Assembly (NCBI GenBank): GCA_035515475.1
Contig: DATJBF010000010.1
Location: forward strand, 1-48,937
Source: DATJBF01 sp035515475
Lineage (GTDB): Bacteria > Verrucomicrobiota > Verrucomicrobiia > Palsa-1439
Reading direction: 5' to 3'
Length of the DNA stretch: 48,937 nt
How positions within the stretch are numbered: position 1 is the stretch's first letter; each line of letters starts with the position of its first letter. A program made the translations under genes and the position numbers. The notes beneath the pieces were generated by a model. It was not told the origin of the DNA and made no database searches. It was given only the letters and a program-made list of their open reading frames with translations. Below are positions 17,260-24,152 of this stretch, in pieces.

Positions 17260-17327
17260 AGGTTGGAGGGCCGCCAGACCAGGCCTTCCGGCTTGATGAG
17301 ATGGTAACCTTGAATGTGCTTTGGCAT
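17256..17327 (-). CDS. 23-residue leader peptide made from a truncated cupin gene start
   Basis: On the minus strand an AAAGGA ribosome binding site and ATG (17327-17325) start a frame MPKHIQGYHLIKPEGLVWRP then SNL and stop. It matches the intact cupin start MKPIQGYHLIKPEDLFWRLSNL almost residue for residue. The TGA stop overlaps the ATG of the DUF4256 gene (ATGA). The frame therefore looks like a gene stump now serving as a translational entry point for DUF4256. Whether the peptide itself does anything is unknown. Confidence 0.65.
   Translation of the reverse strand: MPKHIQGYHLIKPEGLVWRPSNL
17261..17327 (-). repeat. Direct repeat copy 2 flanking the DUF4256 gene
   Basis: Second, diverged copy of the cupin 5' end (see 16576-16639). 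The homology stops right at the DUF4256 start codon: after the shared codons for SNL the intact gene continues into MKIPNADYLE while this copy runs into TGA. Confidence 0.85.
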
Positions 17328-17354
17328 TCTTGAATCCTTTCTGTCTTGCCTTGT

Positions 17355-17750
17355 TCAGCCCCGATATTGTTCGTCGCTCACCTTTTCCATCCAGTCAACG
17401 ACTTTACCGTCGAGCTGTTCCTGAATGGCGATGTGCATCATGGCCGTGGTCGGCGCAGCGCCGTGCCAATGTTTCTCACCCGGCGAAAACCAGACCACGT
17501 CACCTGGTCTAATTTCTTCGATCGGGCCACCCCAGCGCTGTACGCGCCCGCAGCCAGCCGTCACGATCAGCGTCTGGCCCAGCGGATGGGTGTGCCATGC
17601 TGTTCGTGCGCCAGGCTCGAACGTGACGCTGGCACCGGCTACGCGTGCCGGAGCGTCGGCTTTGAACAGGGGATCAATGCGCACCGTGCCGGTAAACCAG
17701 TCGGCCGGTCCTTTGTTGGACGGCTGTGAGCCAACTCTTTTGATTTCCAT
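17355..17750 (-). CDS. Cupin-domain protein (mandelonitrile lyase/quercetinase-like small cupin)
   Basis: A 131-residue single cupin. It starts MEIKRVGSQPSNKGPADWFT. Motif 1 is FEPGARTAWHTHPLGQTLIV (His, His, Gln) and motif 2 is PGDVVWFSPGEKHWHGA. This arrangement is typical of the small Mn-cupins annotated as (R)-mandelonitrile lyase-like, often found beside SDR and aldo/keto reductase genes. The frame could start at 17792 but a GGAGG at 17761-17765 lies 10 nt before the ATG at 17750, and relatives begin at MEIK, so the shorter form is chosen. It follows the SDR gene by about 60 nt on the same strand. Physiological substrate unknown; a detoxification role is only a guess from context. Confidence 0.88.
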   Translation of the reverse strand: MEIKRVGSQPSNKGPADWFTGTVRIDPLFKADAPARVAGASVTFEPGARTAWHTHPLGQTLIVTAGCGRVQRWGGPIEEIRPGDVVWFSPGEKHWHGAAPTTAMMHIAIQEQLDGKVVDWMEKVSDEQYRG

Positions 17751-17810
17751 ATTTTGAATTCCTCCAAATGGATTATTTTCTGTTTTGGTCATCCTATTGC
17801 CAGCGGGAGC

Positions 17811-18557
17811 CTACAACTCTTGACGCGTGGGCCGGAACAGGATTTCGTTCACGTCCACATCCTCCGGCTGGCTCATGGCGAAGGCGACCGCCCGCGCGAA
17901 CGATTCGGGAGGAATCGCGACTTCTTGGTAGAACTTGTGGATGCGCTCGGCGGCGTCCGGATCGGTCACGCTGTCCGGCAGTTCCGTCGCCACCGCGCCC
18001 GGCGAGATTATCGTCGTACGGATGTTGTAGGGCTTCACTTCCTGCCGCAGTCCTTCGGAGAGTGCACGAACGGCAAACTTGGTCGCTGCATAGACCGCGA
18101 CGCCAGGCCTGACCTTGTGGCCGGCCACCGAGGAGACATTGATGATATGCCCGGCTTTCTGCTGCGTCATATACGGCAACGCCGCGGCGATGCCATACAA
18201 CACACCCTTGATGTTCACGTCGATCATCCGGTCCCACTCGTCAACCTTGAGACGTTCAAGTAACGACTGCGGCATCAGCCCGGCGTTGTTGAGCATGACG
18301 TCGATACGCCCGAACTTCTGCACGGCTGCGTCAACCAATCTCTTCACCTGGTCACAGTCAGTCACGTCCGTAGTTATGGCGAGTGCCTTGTCGCCGCTGG
18401 CGGTCAGTTCCTTTACCAATGCCGTGAGGCGATCGGCGCGCCGGGCGCCCAGCACAACGCTTGCGCCCTGTGCGGAGAGAAGACGCGCGGTTGCCTCGCC
18501 CAGCCCGCTGCTCGCGCCCGTGATGACGACGATTTTGCCTTTGATGTTATTGCTCAT
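17811..18557 (-). CDS. Short-chain dehydrogenase/reductase (SDR, classical)
   Basis: A 248-residue NAD(P)-dependent oxidoreductase. The cofactor motif TGASSGLG is at residues 13-20, the NNAG motif at 90-93, and the active-site triad is Ser143, Tyr156 and Lys160 (VYAATK). ARRADRL after beta-2 suggests NADPH preference. The C-terminal part (VDVNEILFRPTRQEL) matches SDRs of the YdfG/serine 3-dehydrogenase-like group; such enzymes act on small alcohols and carbonyl compounds. An AGGAAG ribosome binding site precedes the ATG. It sits between an aldo/keto reductase (18657-19655) and a cupin gene on the same strand, forming a probable operon interrupted only by a pair of palindromes. Confidence 0.93.
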   Translation of the reverse strand: MSNNIKGKIVVITGASSGLGEATARLLSAQGASVVLGARRADRLTALVKELTASGDKALAITTDVTDCDQVKRLVDAAVQKFGRIDVMLNNAGLMPQSLLERLKVDEWDRMIDVNIKGVLYGIAAALPYMTQQKAGHIINVSSVAGHKVRPGVAVYAATKFAVRALSEGLRQEVKPYNIRTTIISPGAVATELPDSVTDPDAAERIHKFYQEVAIPPESFARAVAFAMSQPEDVDVNEILFRPTRQEL

Positions 18558-18593
18558 AAATCTTCCTTTGGTACTCCACCTTATTGCTGGTGG

Positions 18594-18635
18594 GGCGGCG
18601 CTGCCGCGCCGCCTTGGCGAAGCCGCAGCTTCGCC
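18594..18635. repeat. Two adjacent perfect 8-bp hairpins (palindromic repeat)
   Basis: Hairpin one: GGCGGCGC (18594-18601) with GCGCCGCC (18606-18613), loop TGCC. Hairpin two: GGCGAAGC (18616-18623) with GCTTCGCC (18628-18635), loop CGCA. On the minus strand the second is entered by GGTAGGGC, the flank also seen at 20785, 20823, 29222 and 32326. It lies between the aldo/keto reductase and SDR genes. Confidence 0.75.
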
Positions 18636-18656
18636 CTACCGTTGGTTCCAGTTCGC

Positions 18657-19655
18657 TCACCGCCCCGTCATTTGCTCCAGCTTTTCCGGATACCGGGCTC
18701 CTTGCACGGTAATCTTTGATGCCGCGCTGTCAATTTCTCGGAGATCGTCCGGCGTCAATTCGACTGCAACTGCTCCGATGTTTTCGTCCAAACGATTCAA
18801 CTTCGTGGTGCCGGGAATCGGAACAATCCATGGCTTCTGCGCCAGCAACCACGCGAGCGCGACCTGTGCGACGGTCGCCTTCTTCCGTTGACCGATCTTG
18901 CCGATCAAATCAATCAGGGCCTGATTTGCCTTGAGCGCCTCCGGCGTGAAGCGCGGCAGCGTGCTGCGGAAGTCGGAGCTGTCGAACTTCGCGTGTTCGT
19001 CAATCTTGCCCGTGAGAAAACCTTTTCCCAGCGGACTGTAAGTAACAAAGCCAATACCGAGTTCTTCGAGCGTTGGTATCACTTCCTTCTCGGGGGTTCT
19101 CGTCCACAGCGAATATTCGCTCTGAAGAGCCGTCAGCGGCTGGACTTTGTGCGCGCGACGGATCGTCTGCACTCCGGCTTCAGAGAGGCCGAAGTGTTTC
19201 ACCTTGCCTTGCTTAATCAGTTGCTTCACTGCTCCGGCGACGTCTTCGATGGGCACGTTCGGATCAACCCGATGCTGATAGAGCAAATCGATGGTCTCGA
19301 TCTTGAGGCGTTTGAGCGAACCTTCAATGGCCTGCTTGATGCGCTCCGGCCGGCTATTCAGGCCTGCCGCACCCGGCCGCGTATCGCTGCCACTGAGATC
19401 GAACCCGAACTTGGTCGCGATCGCCACTTTCCCGCGGAACGGAGCGAGAGCTTCGCCGACGAGTTCCTCGTTGGTGAATGGGCCGTACACTTCAGCGGTA
19501 TCAAAGAAGGTGATGCCGCGATCCACGGCTGCGTGAAGAAGTGCGGTCATCTCCTTTTTGTCTTTGGGTGGACCGTAGGAAAAACTCATTCCCATGCAGC
19601 CGAGTCCGACCGCCGAGACTTCCAAGTTGCTCTTTCCAAGTTTGCGCTTTTGCAT
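18657..19655 (-). CDS. Aldo/keto reductase
   Basis: A 332-residue AKR. It starts MQKRKLGKSNLEVSAVGLGC, with the catalytic tetrad Asp52, Tyr57 (FDTAEVYG), Lys82 (IATKFG) and His128 (LLYQHRVD). The LLYQHRVDPNVPIEDV and VPIPGTTKLNRLDENI segments are typical of the AKR13/YghZ-like group acting on aldehydes and ketones. The open frame extends much further upstream (to about 20024), but GGAG 9 nt before the ATG at 19655 and family alignment fix the start here. A decayed copy of its 5' end lies at 20936-21010. It is the first gene of the probable operon AKR, SDR, cupin. The nearest intact regulator upstream on the same strand is the AraC gene at 23085-24089. Confidence 0.93.
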   Translation of the reverse strand: MQKRKLGKSNLEVSAVGLGCMGMSFSYGPPKDKKEMTALLHAAVDRGITFFDTAEVYGPFTNEELVGEALAPFRGKVAIATKFGFDLSGSDTRPGAAGLNSRPERIKQAIEGSLKRLKIETIDLLYQHRVDPNVPIEDVAGAVKQLIKQGKVKHFGLSEAGVQTIRRAHKVQPLTALQSEYSLWTRTPEKEVIPTLEELGIGFVTYSPLGKGFLTGKIDEHAKFDSSDFRSTLPRFTPEALKANQALIDLIGKIGQRKKATVAQVALAWLLAQKPWIVPIPGTTKLNRLDENIGAVAVELTPDDLREIDSAASKITVQGARYPEKLEQMTGR

Positions 19656-19721
19656 TTTCTGAACTCCTTTTTTGATTTGTCCCATTACTCCAACGCTCCA
19701 ACGCTCCGTTTCAAATCTTGC

Positions 19722-19797
19722 CGCGAATCTACTCCACATCAGCACGGCTGTCGCATGGAGTTTTGCTCTGCCTGTTGCGATATTGCTGGAAAAGCGC
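19722..19797. repeat. Dispersed ~76-bp repeat, copy 1
   Basis: Starts GCGAATCTACTCCACAT, contains GGCTGTCGCATGGAG and CCTGTTGCGATATTGCT, ends near AAAAGCGCA. It aligns along its whole length with 22831-22908 at an estimated four of five positions. It lies just upstream of the aldo/keto reductase start. No function assigned. Confidence 0.7.
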
Positions 19798-19868
19798 AAG
19801 TGCGAGTGCAGGAGCCGGCGGTGTATGTGCACGGTGTTGGTGATCTGGTAGTGTCCTAATTTGCCGGC

Positions 19869-19931
19869 TGGAGGGACGCGCTCCGTCGCGTCCGTTCGGG
19901 AAATGCGGCCATGACGGAGCATGGCCCTCCA
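19869..19931. repeat. Bipartite palindromic element (outer stem with two inner hairpins)
   Basis: Outer stem TGGAGGG (19869-19875) with CCCTCCA (19925-19931). Inner hairpin GGACGCG/CGCGTCC (19874-19893, loop CTCCGT) and inner hairpin GGCCATG/CATGGCC (19907-19926, loop ACGGAG). The layout is like a BIME, i.e. two REP-like hairpins in inverted arrangement. The ATG at 19921 lies inside this palindrome. Confidence 0.75.
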
Positions 19932-19947
19932 AAACAGGACACCAGCC

Positions 19948-20769
19948 ATGGTCTTGGTTCCTTGCCAGCAGAAACACCCGGCGTTACGGTACCCTGAAGA
20001 GAAAGGCGTTAACATAGACATCACGTTTGCTTGCGAGAAGTGCGGGCAGCAGGTCGTGATCGACGAGGCCGGCGCAGGCGTTCAGGTGCAGTGCCCAGGG
20101 TGCGGCCAGCTTCTCGTCGTCCCATCGCCAGAGCCCCGACAGCCTGAACCCGTCGCTACCGGCCGCTGCTCCTTCTGCGGCGAAACAATCAAGGCGGGAG
20201 CCAACGTGTGCCGGTTCTGCGGGCGCCCGCTTACAGAGTCAGCTCCAGCCTCGCCGGTTCTCGAGCCGATTCCCGCGCAGCCAAGGAGAGGCATCTTCGA
20301 GACGGTGAAGATCGGGATCGGCATCTTGTTGCTCTTGGCTATTGTTGCCGTGCTCGTGGCTCGTCACACGTCATGGTGGGAACGGCACAGGGTCGTTGCT
20401 CAGGCGCGCGCAGAGCTGGTCGCGGCCTTGGGCGGTCATCGGGATACGGTCTCCGAGTGCGATCAGATCGCTGCCATCTGGGCTCGAAAGGGAACTCTCA
20501 CAAAGGTTGAAGTCTATCAGATGGCGACGACCATGGCCGCCGCCAAGAACAAGCTCTTCCGCAAGCGCGTCGCCGATTTCATGTTATATGGAAGCCCCAG
20601 CCCCGAGGAGTTGATGAAAGAGGAGGGCAAAGATTTGGGCCCGGTAAAGTTCTGCGATGAACTGCAATGGAGGTGTCAGTCTGCAAGTAACAAGCGACAC
20701 GGATTACCGCCTCCGCCAAGGGCCAAGTCGCTCGTACCGCCACCGGCGACCGATTTGGACGGTGGCTAA
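19948..20769 (+). CDS. Double zinc-ribbon, single-pass membrane protein of unknown function
   Basis: About 273 residues from ATG 19948. Order of parts: a zinc ribbon CEKCG...CPGCG (residues ~29-53), a Pro-rich linker, a second ribbon CSFCGETIKAGANVCRFCGR, a Pro-rich linker, one membrane helix (KIGIGILLLLAIVAVLVA), then a ~130-residue charged helical domain with no recognised motif. Proteins of this layout are common and uncharacterised. Start is doubtful: ATG 19921 is inside a palindromic repeat and 19948 lacks a good ribosome binding site. A GAGAAAGG sits 7 nt before ATA at 20014, where relatives would begin with Met-Asp-Ile-Thr-Phe. The native start may thus be a mutated or non-standard ATA codon. 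No functional neighbours; divergent from the aldo/keto reductase. Confidence 0.75.
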   Translation: MVLVPCQQKHPALRYPEEKGVNIDITFACEKCGQQVVIDEAGAGVQVQCPGCGQLLVVPSPEPRQPEPVATGRCSFCGETIKAGANVCRFCGRPLTESAPASPVLEPIPAQPRRGIFETVKIGIGILLLLAIVAVLVARHTSWWERHRVVAQARAELVAALGGHRDTVSECDQIAAIWARKGTLTKVEVYQMATTMAAAKNKLFRKRVADFMLYGSPSPEELMKEEGKDLGPVKFCDELQWRCQSASNKRHGLPPPPRAKSLVPPPATDLDGG

Positions 20770-20784
20770 ACCGCTTTGCCTCTG

Positions 20785-20852
20785 TCGTTGGTAGGGCCGC
20801 GCTGCGTCGCGGCCATCTTTAGTCGTTGGTAGGGAGCGGCTGCGTCCGCGCC
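20785..20852. repeat. Two tandem palindromes, each preceded by TCGTTGGTAGGG
   Basis: The word TCGTTGGTAGGG occurs at 20785-20796 and again at 20823-20834. The first is followed by the perfect hairpin GGCCGCG/CGCGGCC (20795-20814) and the second by GGAGCGG/CCGCGCC (20833-20852, one mismatch). Both have the same loop, CTGCGT. Confidence 0.8.
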
Positions 20853-20935
20853 GGCGTTCTTTCTTGCGAATCGACGCGAATCTTGCTTCGGGGCAATTGC
20901 CAATACCATGGAATGACCGCGTACCGTGCAGCCGA

Positions 20936-21010
20936 GCCCGACAGCCGAGACTTCCAAGTTCCTTTTTCCAAGTCTGCGCTTTTGTATCTTGTGAACTCCT
21001 TTGCGCTTTT
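20936..21010 (-). pseudogene. Decayed 5' end of a second aldo/keto reductase gene
   Basis: On the minus strand an AAAGGAGTTCAC ribosome-binding-site region is followed by ATACAAAAGCGCAGACTTGG, which aligns with the start of the intact gene at 19655 (ATGCAAAAGCGCAAACTTGG). The ATG has become ATA. Translated, the fragment reads QKRRLGKRNLEVSAVGLGCT against QKRKLGKSNLEVSAVGLGCM in the intact gene. After about 25 codons the similarity ends. Clearly a non-functional duplicate fragment. Confidence 0.85.
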
Positions 21011-21016
21011 AGTGTT

Positions 21017-21119
21017 GTAGCGGCGGTTTGCCGCCCTGACCCCTCGGCCTCACCTTGCGTCGAGTATGACCGTCGGCATCCGGCATCGTGCACCCACGGC
21101 GCTCATAGAGCGCCGCCAC
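21017..21119. repeat. Bipartite palindromic element between the two gene fragments
   Basis: Outer stem GTAGCGGCG (21017-21025) with CGCCGCCAC (21111-21119), one mismatch. Inside are a GGCGG/CCGCC hairpin (loop TTTG) and a perfect GGCGCTC/GAGCGCC hairpin (21098-21114, loop ATA). Same plan as the element at 19869-19931. Confidence 0.6.
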
Positions 21120-21127
21120 AAGCGTCT

Positions 21128-21490
21128 TCACCGCTGCCGGCGGTAATCGCTTGGGGAGAGGCCGGTTTCACGGCGGAAGAGTTGCGCGAAATGACTGGGA
21201 TCGGCGTAGCCCACGTCGAGGGCGACGTCCACCACGCTCTTCTTCGATCCGCAAATTGATGTGGTAGCGCGAAGGTGATACCCCCGTGGCGCTCTCGAAC
21301 GGGCGATCAAAGTGAAACTTGCTCAACCCAACTTGAGCCGCCAACCGATCGAGGTTGAACTCTTCGGCGACCTGTTCGGCCATCCGGTCCGTTATTTGTC
21401 GAGGCTTGTAGCCGGGGAACGACGGACTGCCGGTGGCGCGTCTCTCTGGCCGTTTGCATGTATTGGCCTGGTCTGGTATGCGTGGACGCA
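21128..21490 (-). pseudogene. Decayed C-terminal part of a second AraC-family regulator gene
   Basis: Minus-strand sequence matches the last ~115 codons of the intact AraC gene at 23085-24089. One frame gives PGYKPRQITDRMAEQVAEEF and LDRLAAQVGLSKFHFDRPFE up to INLRI; then a 29-nt deletion shifts the frame and the other frame continues KKSVVDVALDVGYADPSHFA to the same final SPSDYRRQR and TGA. Homology fades with small indels near 21490, where the plus-strand methyltransferase gene begins. The deletion removes the middle of the second HTH-linking helix, so it cannot make a working regulator. Confidence 0.88.
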
Positions 21491-21499
21491 GCCTTCACG

Positions 21500-22714
21500 A
21501 TGAAAGAATCTCCGAACCCATCCGGAACTGGCGGCAGACGACTGGCTGCCAACAGCGCGATTGTTCTTTCATTCATCGTCGCGTCGGAATTCGTCATCAT
21601 GATCAGCCCGTTTGCGGTTGTGTTTTATGCGGCGCTGAATCCGTTTCTCCTCGCGCTCAACCACTCGATCCTGACGCGCTGGCTCACGGCGTTTTTTCTG
21701 CCGCACATGGTCGTGCCGCCGAATCAGCCGTTGAAGATCCTCCGCATTCTCGGCTCGTGGTTTTTCCTGGTCGGAATGGCCGTGTTTCTTGTCTGCGCGG
21801 CGCAGGTTTATCTGGGCCGCTTGTTCCGGAACGGGCCGGCCGTCAAAGGTCTTTACACCGTCATTCGCCATCCCCAATACGTCGCGCTGGCCTGCGCGGC
21901 GTGGGGGCTGGCGGTGATGTGGCCCCGGTTTTTCACGCTGACGTTGTTCGCGGTCATGCTCTTTCTCTACTACCTGTTGGCGCGCGACGAAGAACGGCGG
22001 ATGCTGAATCGATTCGGAGACCGCTACCGCGCGTACCTGGAGCGGACCGGAATGTTCCTGCCGCGCCTGGTCAAACGCGAGCGGAGCCGGCAACCGCTGA
22101 CGGTACGGAAAGCCGCCGGCATCTTGCTGGCGCTGCTGGTCGTGTGCGTCGGCAGCGGGTTCGTTCTGCGAGCCTATACGGTGCGTCATCTGCCGGTGGC
22201 GCAGATTGCCGGCATCGATGTCATCACGATTACCCGCGATGACCTGGTGGCGGCGAACCAACTAGTGCCGGCAGTGCTAGAAGACGCCGGTGTGGCCGCG
22301 AAACTTCAGGCCGGGCGCGGGCGCGCTGGCCACCGCGTGCTCGCCTACTTCATTCCCATTGACTACATCATGCAAGGGATGATCGCCGATACCGGCGAGC
22401 AATGGAAATTGTTCCACCATCACAAAACCGTCCGCATGATCGTCGAGTACATTCTCCATCCATTTACGCATCTGACGGGTGGCCACAGGCACCACATGAT
22501 GGGCCAGACCCACGACATGACGATGTACAACAGCCCGATGATGCAACGCCGCGTCATCTTCCTCGACATTGCCGGCAACGACGATTTCGGGATTAACGTC
22601 CAGCGTACTCCGCTGTTCTTTGTGGATGTTCACCTGCACACCGGCGAAATCCTGCGGGTGCAAGACCTACTTGTTGGCAGCGGCTGGGGCAGTGTGCCGA
22701 CACCGATGTTCTGA
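21500..22714 (+). CDS. ICMT/PEMT-type membrane methyltransferase with a His/Met-rich C-terminal domain
   Basis: About 404 residues. The N-terminal half has four to five membrane helices and the signature of isoprenylcysteine/phospholipid methyltransferases: KGLYTVIRHPQYVALACAAW ... ARDEERRMLNRFGDRYRAYL. These enzymes use S-adenosylmethionine at the membrane. A further membrane helix (~residues 195-215) leads to a ~190-residue domain not usual for the family. It contains LTGGHRHHMMGQTHDMTMYN, a His/Met-rich stretch that could bind a metal such as copper; this is inference. The frame opens at 21458, inside the AraC fragment, but MKESPNPSG at 21500 is the more natural start; the ribosome binding site is poor. 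It ends in a region of palindromes. Substrate unknown. Confidence 0.82.
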   Translation: MKESPNPSGTGGRRLAANSAIVLSFIVASEFVIMISPFAVVFYAALNPFLLALNHSILTRWLTAFFLPHMVVPPNQPLKILRILGSWFFLVGMAVFLVCAAQVYLGRLFRNGPAVKGLYTVIRHPQYVALACAAWGLAVMWPRFFTLTLFAVMLFLYYLLARDEERRMLNRFGDRYRAYLERTGMFLPRLVKRERSRQPLTVRKAAGILLALLVVCVGSGFVLRAYTVRHLPVAQIAGIDVITITRDDLVAANQLVPAVLEDAGVAAKLQAGRGRAGHRVLAYFIPIDYIMQGMIADTGEQWKLFHHHKTVRMIVEYILHPFTHLTGGHRHHMMGQTHDMTMYNSPMMQRRVIFLDIAGNDDFGINVQRTPLFFVDVHLHTGEILRVQDLLVGSGWGSVPTPMF

Positions 22715-22830
22715 GGTCGGCAACGCATGCCGGACGGGCGGGAGTGACAGCATTCGCGCTGGGCGGAAGTCCGTTCTTCGTGGTGATTGCGCTGCTGACT
22801 GTGACTGGCCGGTTCGCCCAAAACGTCGGA

Positions 22831-22908
22831 GCGAATTTACTTCACATGGGGGCGGCTGTCGCATGTGGTCTTGCTCCACCTGTTGCGAGATTGCTTGAAA
22901 AACGCAGA
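22831..22908. repeat. Dispersed ~76-bp repeat, copy 2
   Basis: Aligns with 19722-19797 in the same orientation (GCGAATTTACTTCACAT ... GGCTGTCGCATG ... CCTGTTGCGAGATTGCTTG). It lies in the 22715-23084 gene-free stretch, between the methyltransferase gene and the 3' end of the AraC gene. Confidence 0.7.
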
Positions 22909-22942
22909 TCAGGGCGCCTGAACATACCTGCTGTTCGGCGCC

Positions 22943-23038
22943 GGTCTCCCGACCGCGCCGGTCCCGATGACCGCAGGTCTCCGCAGAAGGGCTTGACTGG
23001 GAGACCTTCGGTCGGAGCATGTGCGGGGTCGGGAGACC
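22943..23038. repeat. Bipartite palindromic element with perfect 12-bp outer stem
   Basis: Outer arms GGTCTCCCGACC (22943-22954) and GGTCGGGAGACC (23027-23038) are exact reverse complements. Inside are CGGTC/GACCG and AGGTCTCC/GGGAGACCT pairings. It sits 46 nt after the end of the AraC gene. Together with the repeat at 22831 it fills the 370-nt gap; no gene is seen there. Confidence 0.75.
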
Positions 23039-23084
23039 CTCGCACAACGGGCTGAGGCGCAGGCGAAATCCGCCGCTGGCGGCG

Positions 23085-24089
23085 TCACCGCTGCCGACGG
23101 TAGTCGCTTGGGGAAAGGCCGGTTTCTCTTCGGAAAAGTTGTGCGAAATGACTAGGATTGCCGTAGCCCACGTCGAGGGCGACTTCCACCACGCTCTTCT
23201 TGGTCTCGCGGAGCAGTCGTCGCGCAGCATCCATCCGCAAATTGATGTAGTAGCGGGACGGTGACATGCCCATCGCGCGCTTGAAGAGACGATTGAAGTA
23301 AAACTTGCTCAAGCCGGCTTGCGCCGCCAACCGATCAAGATTGAACTCCTCGGCAACATGTTCCACCATCCAGTCCGTGATTTGTCGAAGCTTGTAGCCG
23401 GGCAGCGACGGGCTACCGCTGCCCGATTCGCTGACCGTTTCGGCATAGTTTCGAGCCAGGTGGATGGCGATTGCCTGCGCGACACCTTGCAAGAAAAGAG
23501 GACTCGCGTGCCGGCGCACCAGCTCCTCGCGCACCCGTTCCATCAACGAATCCAAAGCAGCGTCAGTGAACCCTGAAACATCCCGCAGCCGGGCGTGAGC
23601 CGCATCGGCACCGAAAACTTCTTCCAGAGCGCGCTGAAGCAGCGGCAGCTCGACGAACACAAACATGGATTCAAACGGCTCCGGGGTCACCGCTTTCCAA
23701 CGGCACTCGTAGGGAGCGCCTCCCGACGTGAGAAAGAAAGACCCCTTCTTAATCCGATGAGTGATCCAAGGCCGTTTGTATTCCCGCTCCTGAAACTCGA
23801 CCTCACCCGATACGGTCCAGGCGAGGAACGGTTCGCTGACGGAGGGAAGGTGCAACGTATCGAGGCTACGCGGCGGGGCGACGATCCAGGCTTTGATGTC
23901 TCGCCAGGCTTTGCCGCGACAAGCCACCAAACATTTCCCGCCCACATAGCGTTCAAAGGCTTCGACAGACGTTGTCTCAGGAAGCGGCATGGGAACGATT
24001 GCGCAATTGTAGTGTAGCGATCGGCCATCAACAATCTGCTTTCGCGAGACGTTGACCACCGGCCGATCCCAATGTGAATCTCCATCCAA
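23085..24089 (-). CDS. AraC-family transcriptional regulator
   Basis: A 334-residue regulator. The N-terminal ~220 residues are a cupin-like sensing domain (for example PFLAWTVSGEVEFQEREYKR and KKGSFFLTSGGAPYECRW). The C-terminal ~100 residues are the double helix-turn-helix DNA-binding domain: EEFNLDRLAAQAGLSKFYFN and EVALDVGYGNPSHFAQLFRR, ending GLSPSDYRRQR. The N-terminal domain resembles the AraC_binding type seen in regulators of sugar genes. The longest frame starts at a TTG (24089); ATG 24085 is out of frame and an in-frame ATG begins MPLPETTSVEAFER, so the start is uncertain. It lies on the same strand just downstream of the polygalacturonase gene, so control of pectin use is possible; its decayed duplicate beside an aldo/keto reductase fragment instead suggests control of those reductases. 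Confidence 0.9.
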   Translation of the reverse strand: MDGDSHWDRPVVNVSRKQIVDGRSLHYNCAIVPMPLPETTSVEAFERYVGGKCLVACRGKAWRDIKAWIVAPPRSLDTLHLPSVSEPFLAWTVSGEVEFQEREYKRPWITHRIKKGSFFLTSGGAPYECRWKAVTPEPFESMFVFVELPLLQRALEEVFGADAAHARLRDVSGFTDAALDSLMERVREELVRRHASPLFLQGVAQAIAIHLARNYAETVSESGSGSPSLPGYKLRQITDWMVEHVAEEFNLDRLAAQAGLSKFYFNRLFKRAMGMSPSRYYINLRMDAARRLLRETKKSVVEVALDVGYGNPSHFAQLFRRETGLSPSDYRRQR

Positions 24090-24152
24090 GCGTGAGACAG
24101 GCCCGGATACGGTCTGAATCCCATCGGAGCGGGATTCAGCTTCGAGAGAGAC

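Noticed and set aside
19656..20024. N-terminal extension of the second aldo/keto reductase
   Set aside because: The extension covers the dispersed repeat and a palindromic element, while a good ribosome binding site precedes ATG 19655.
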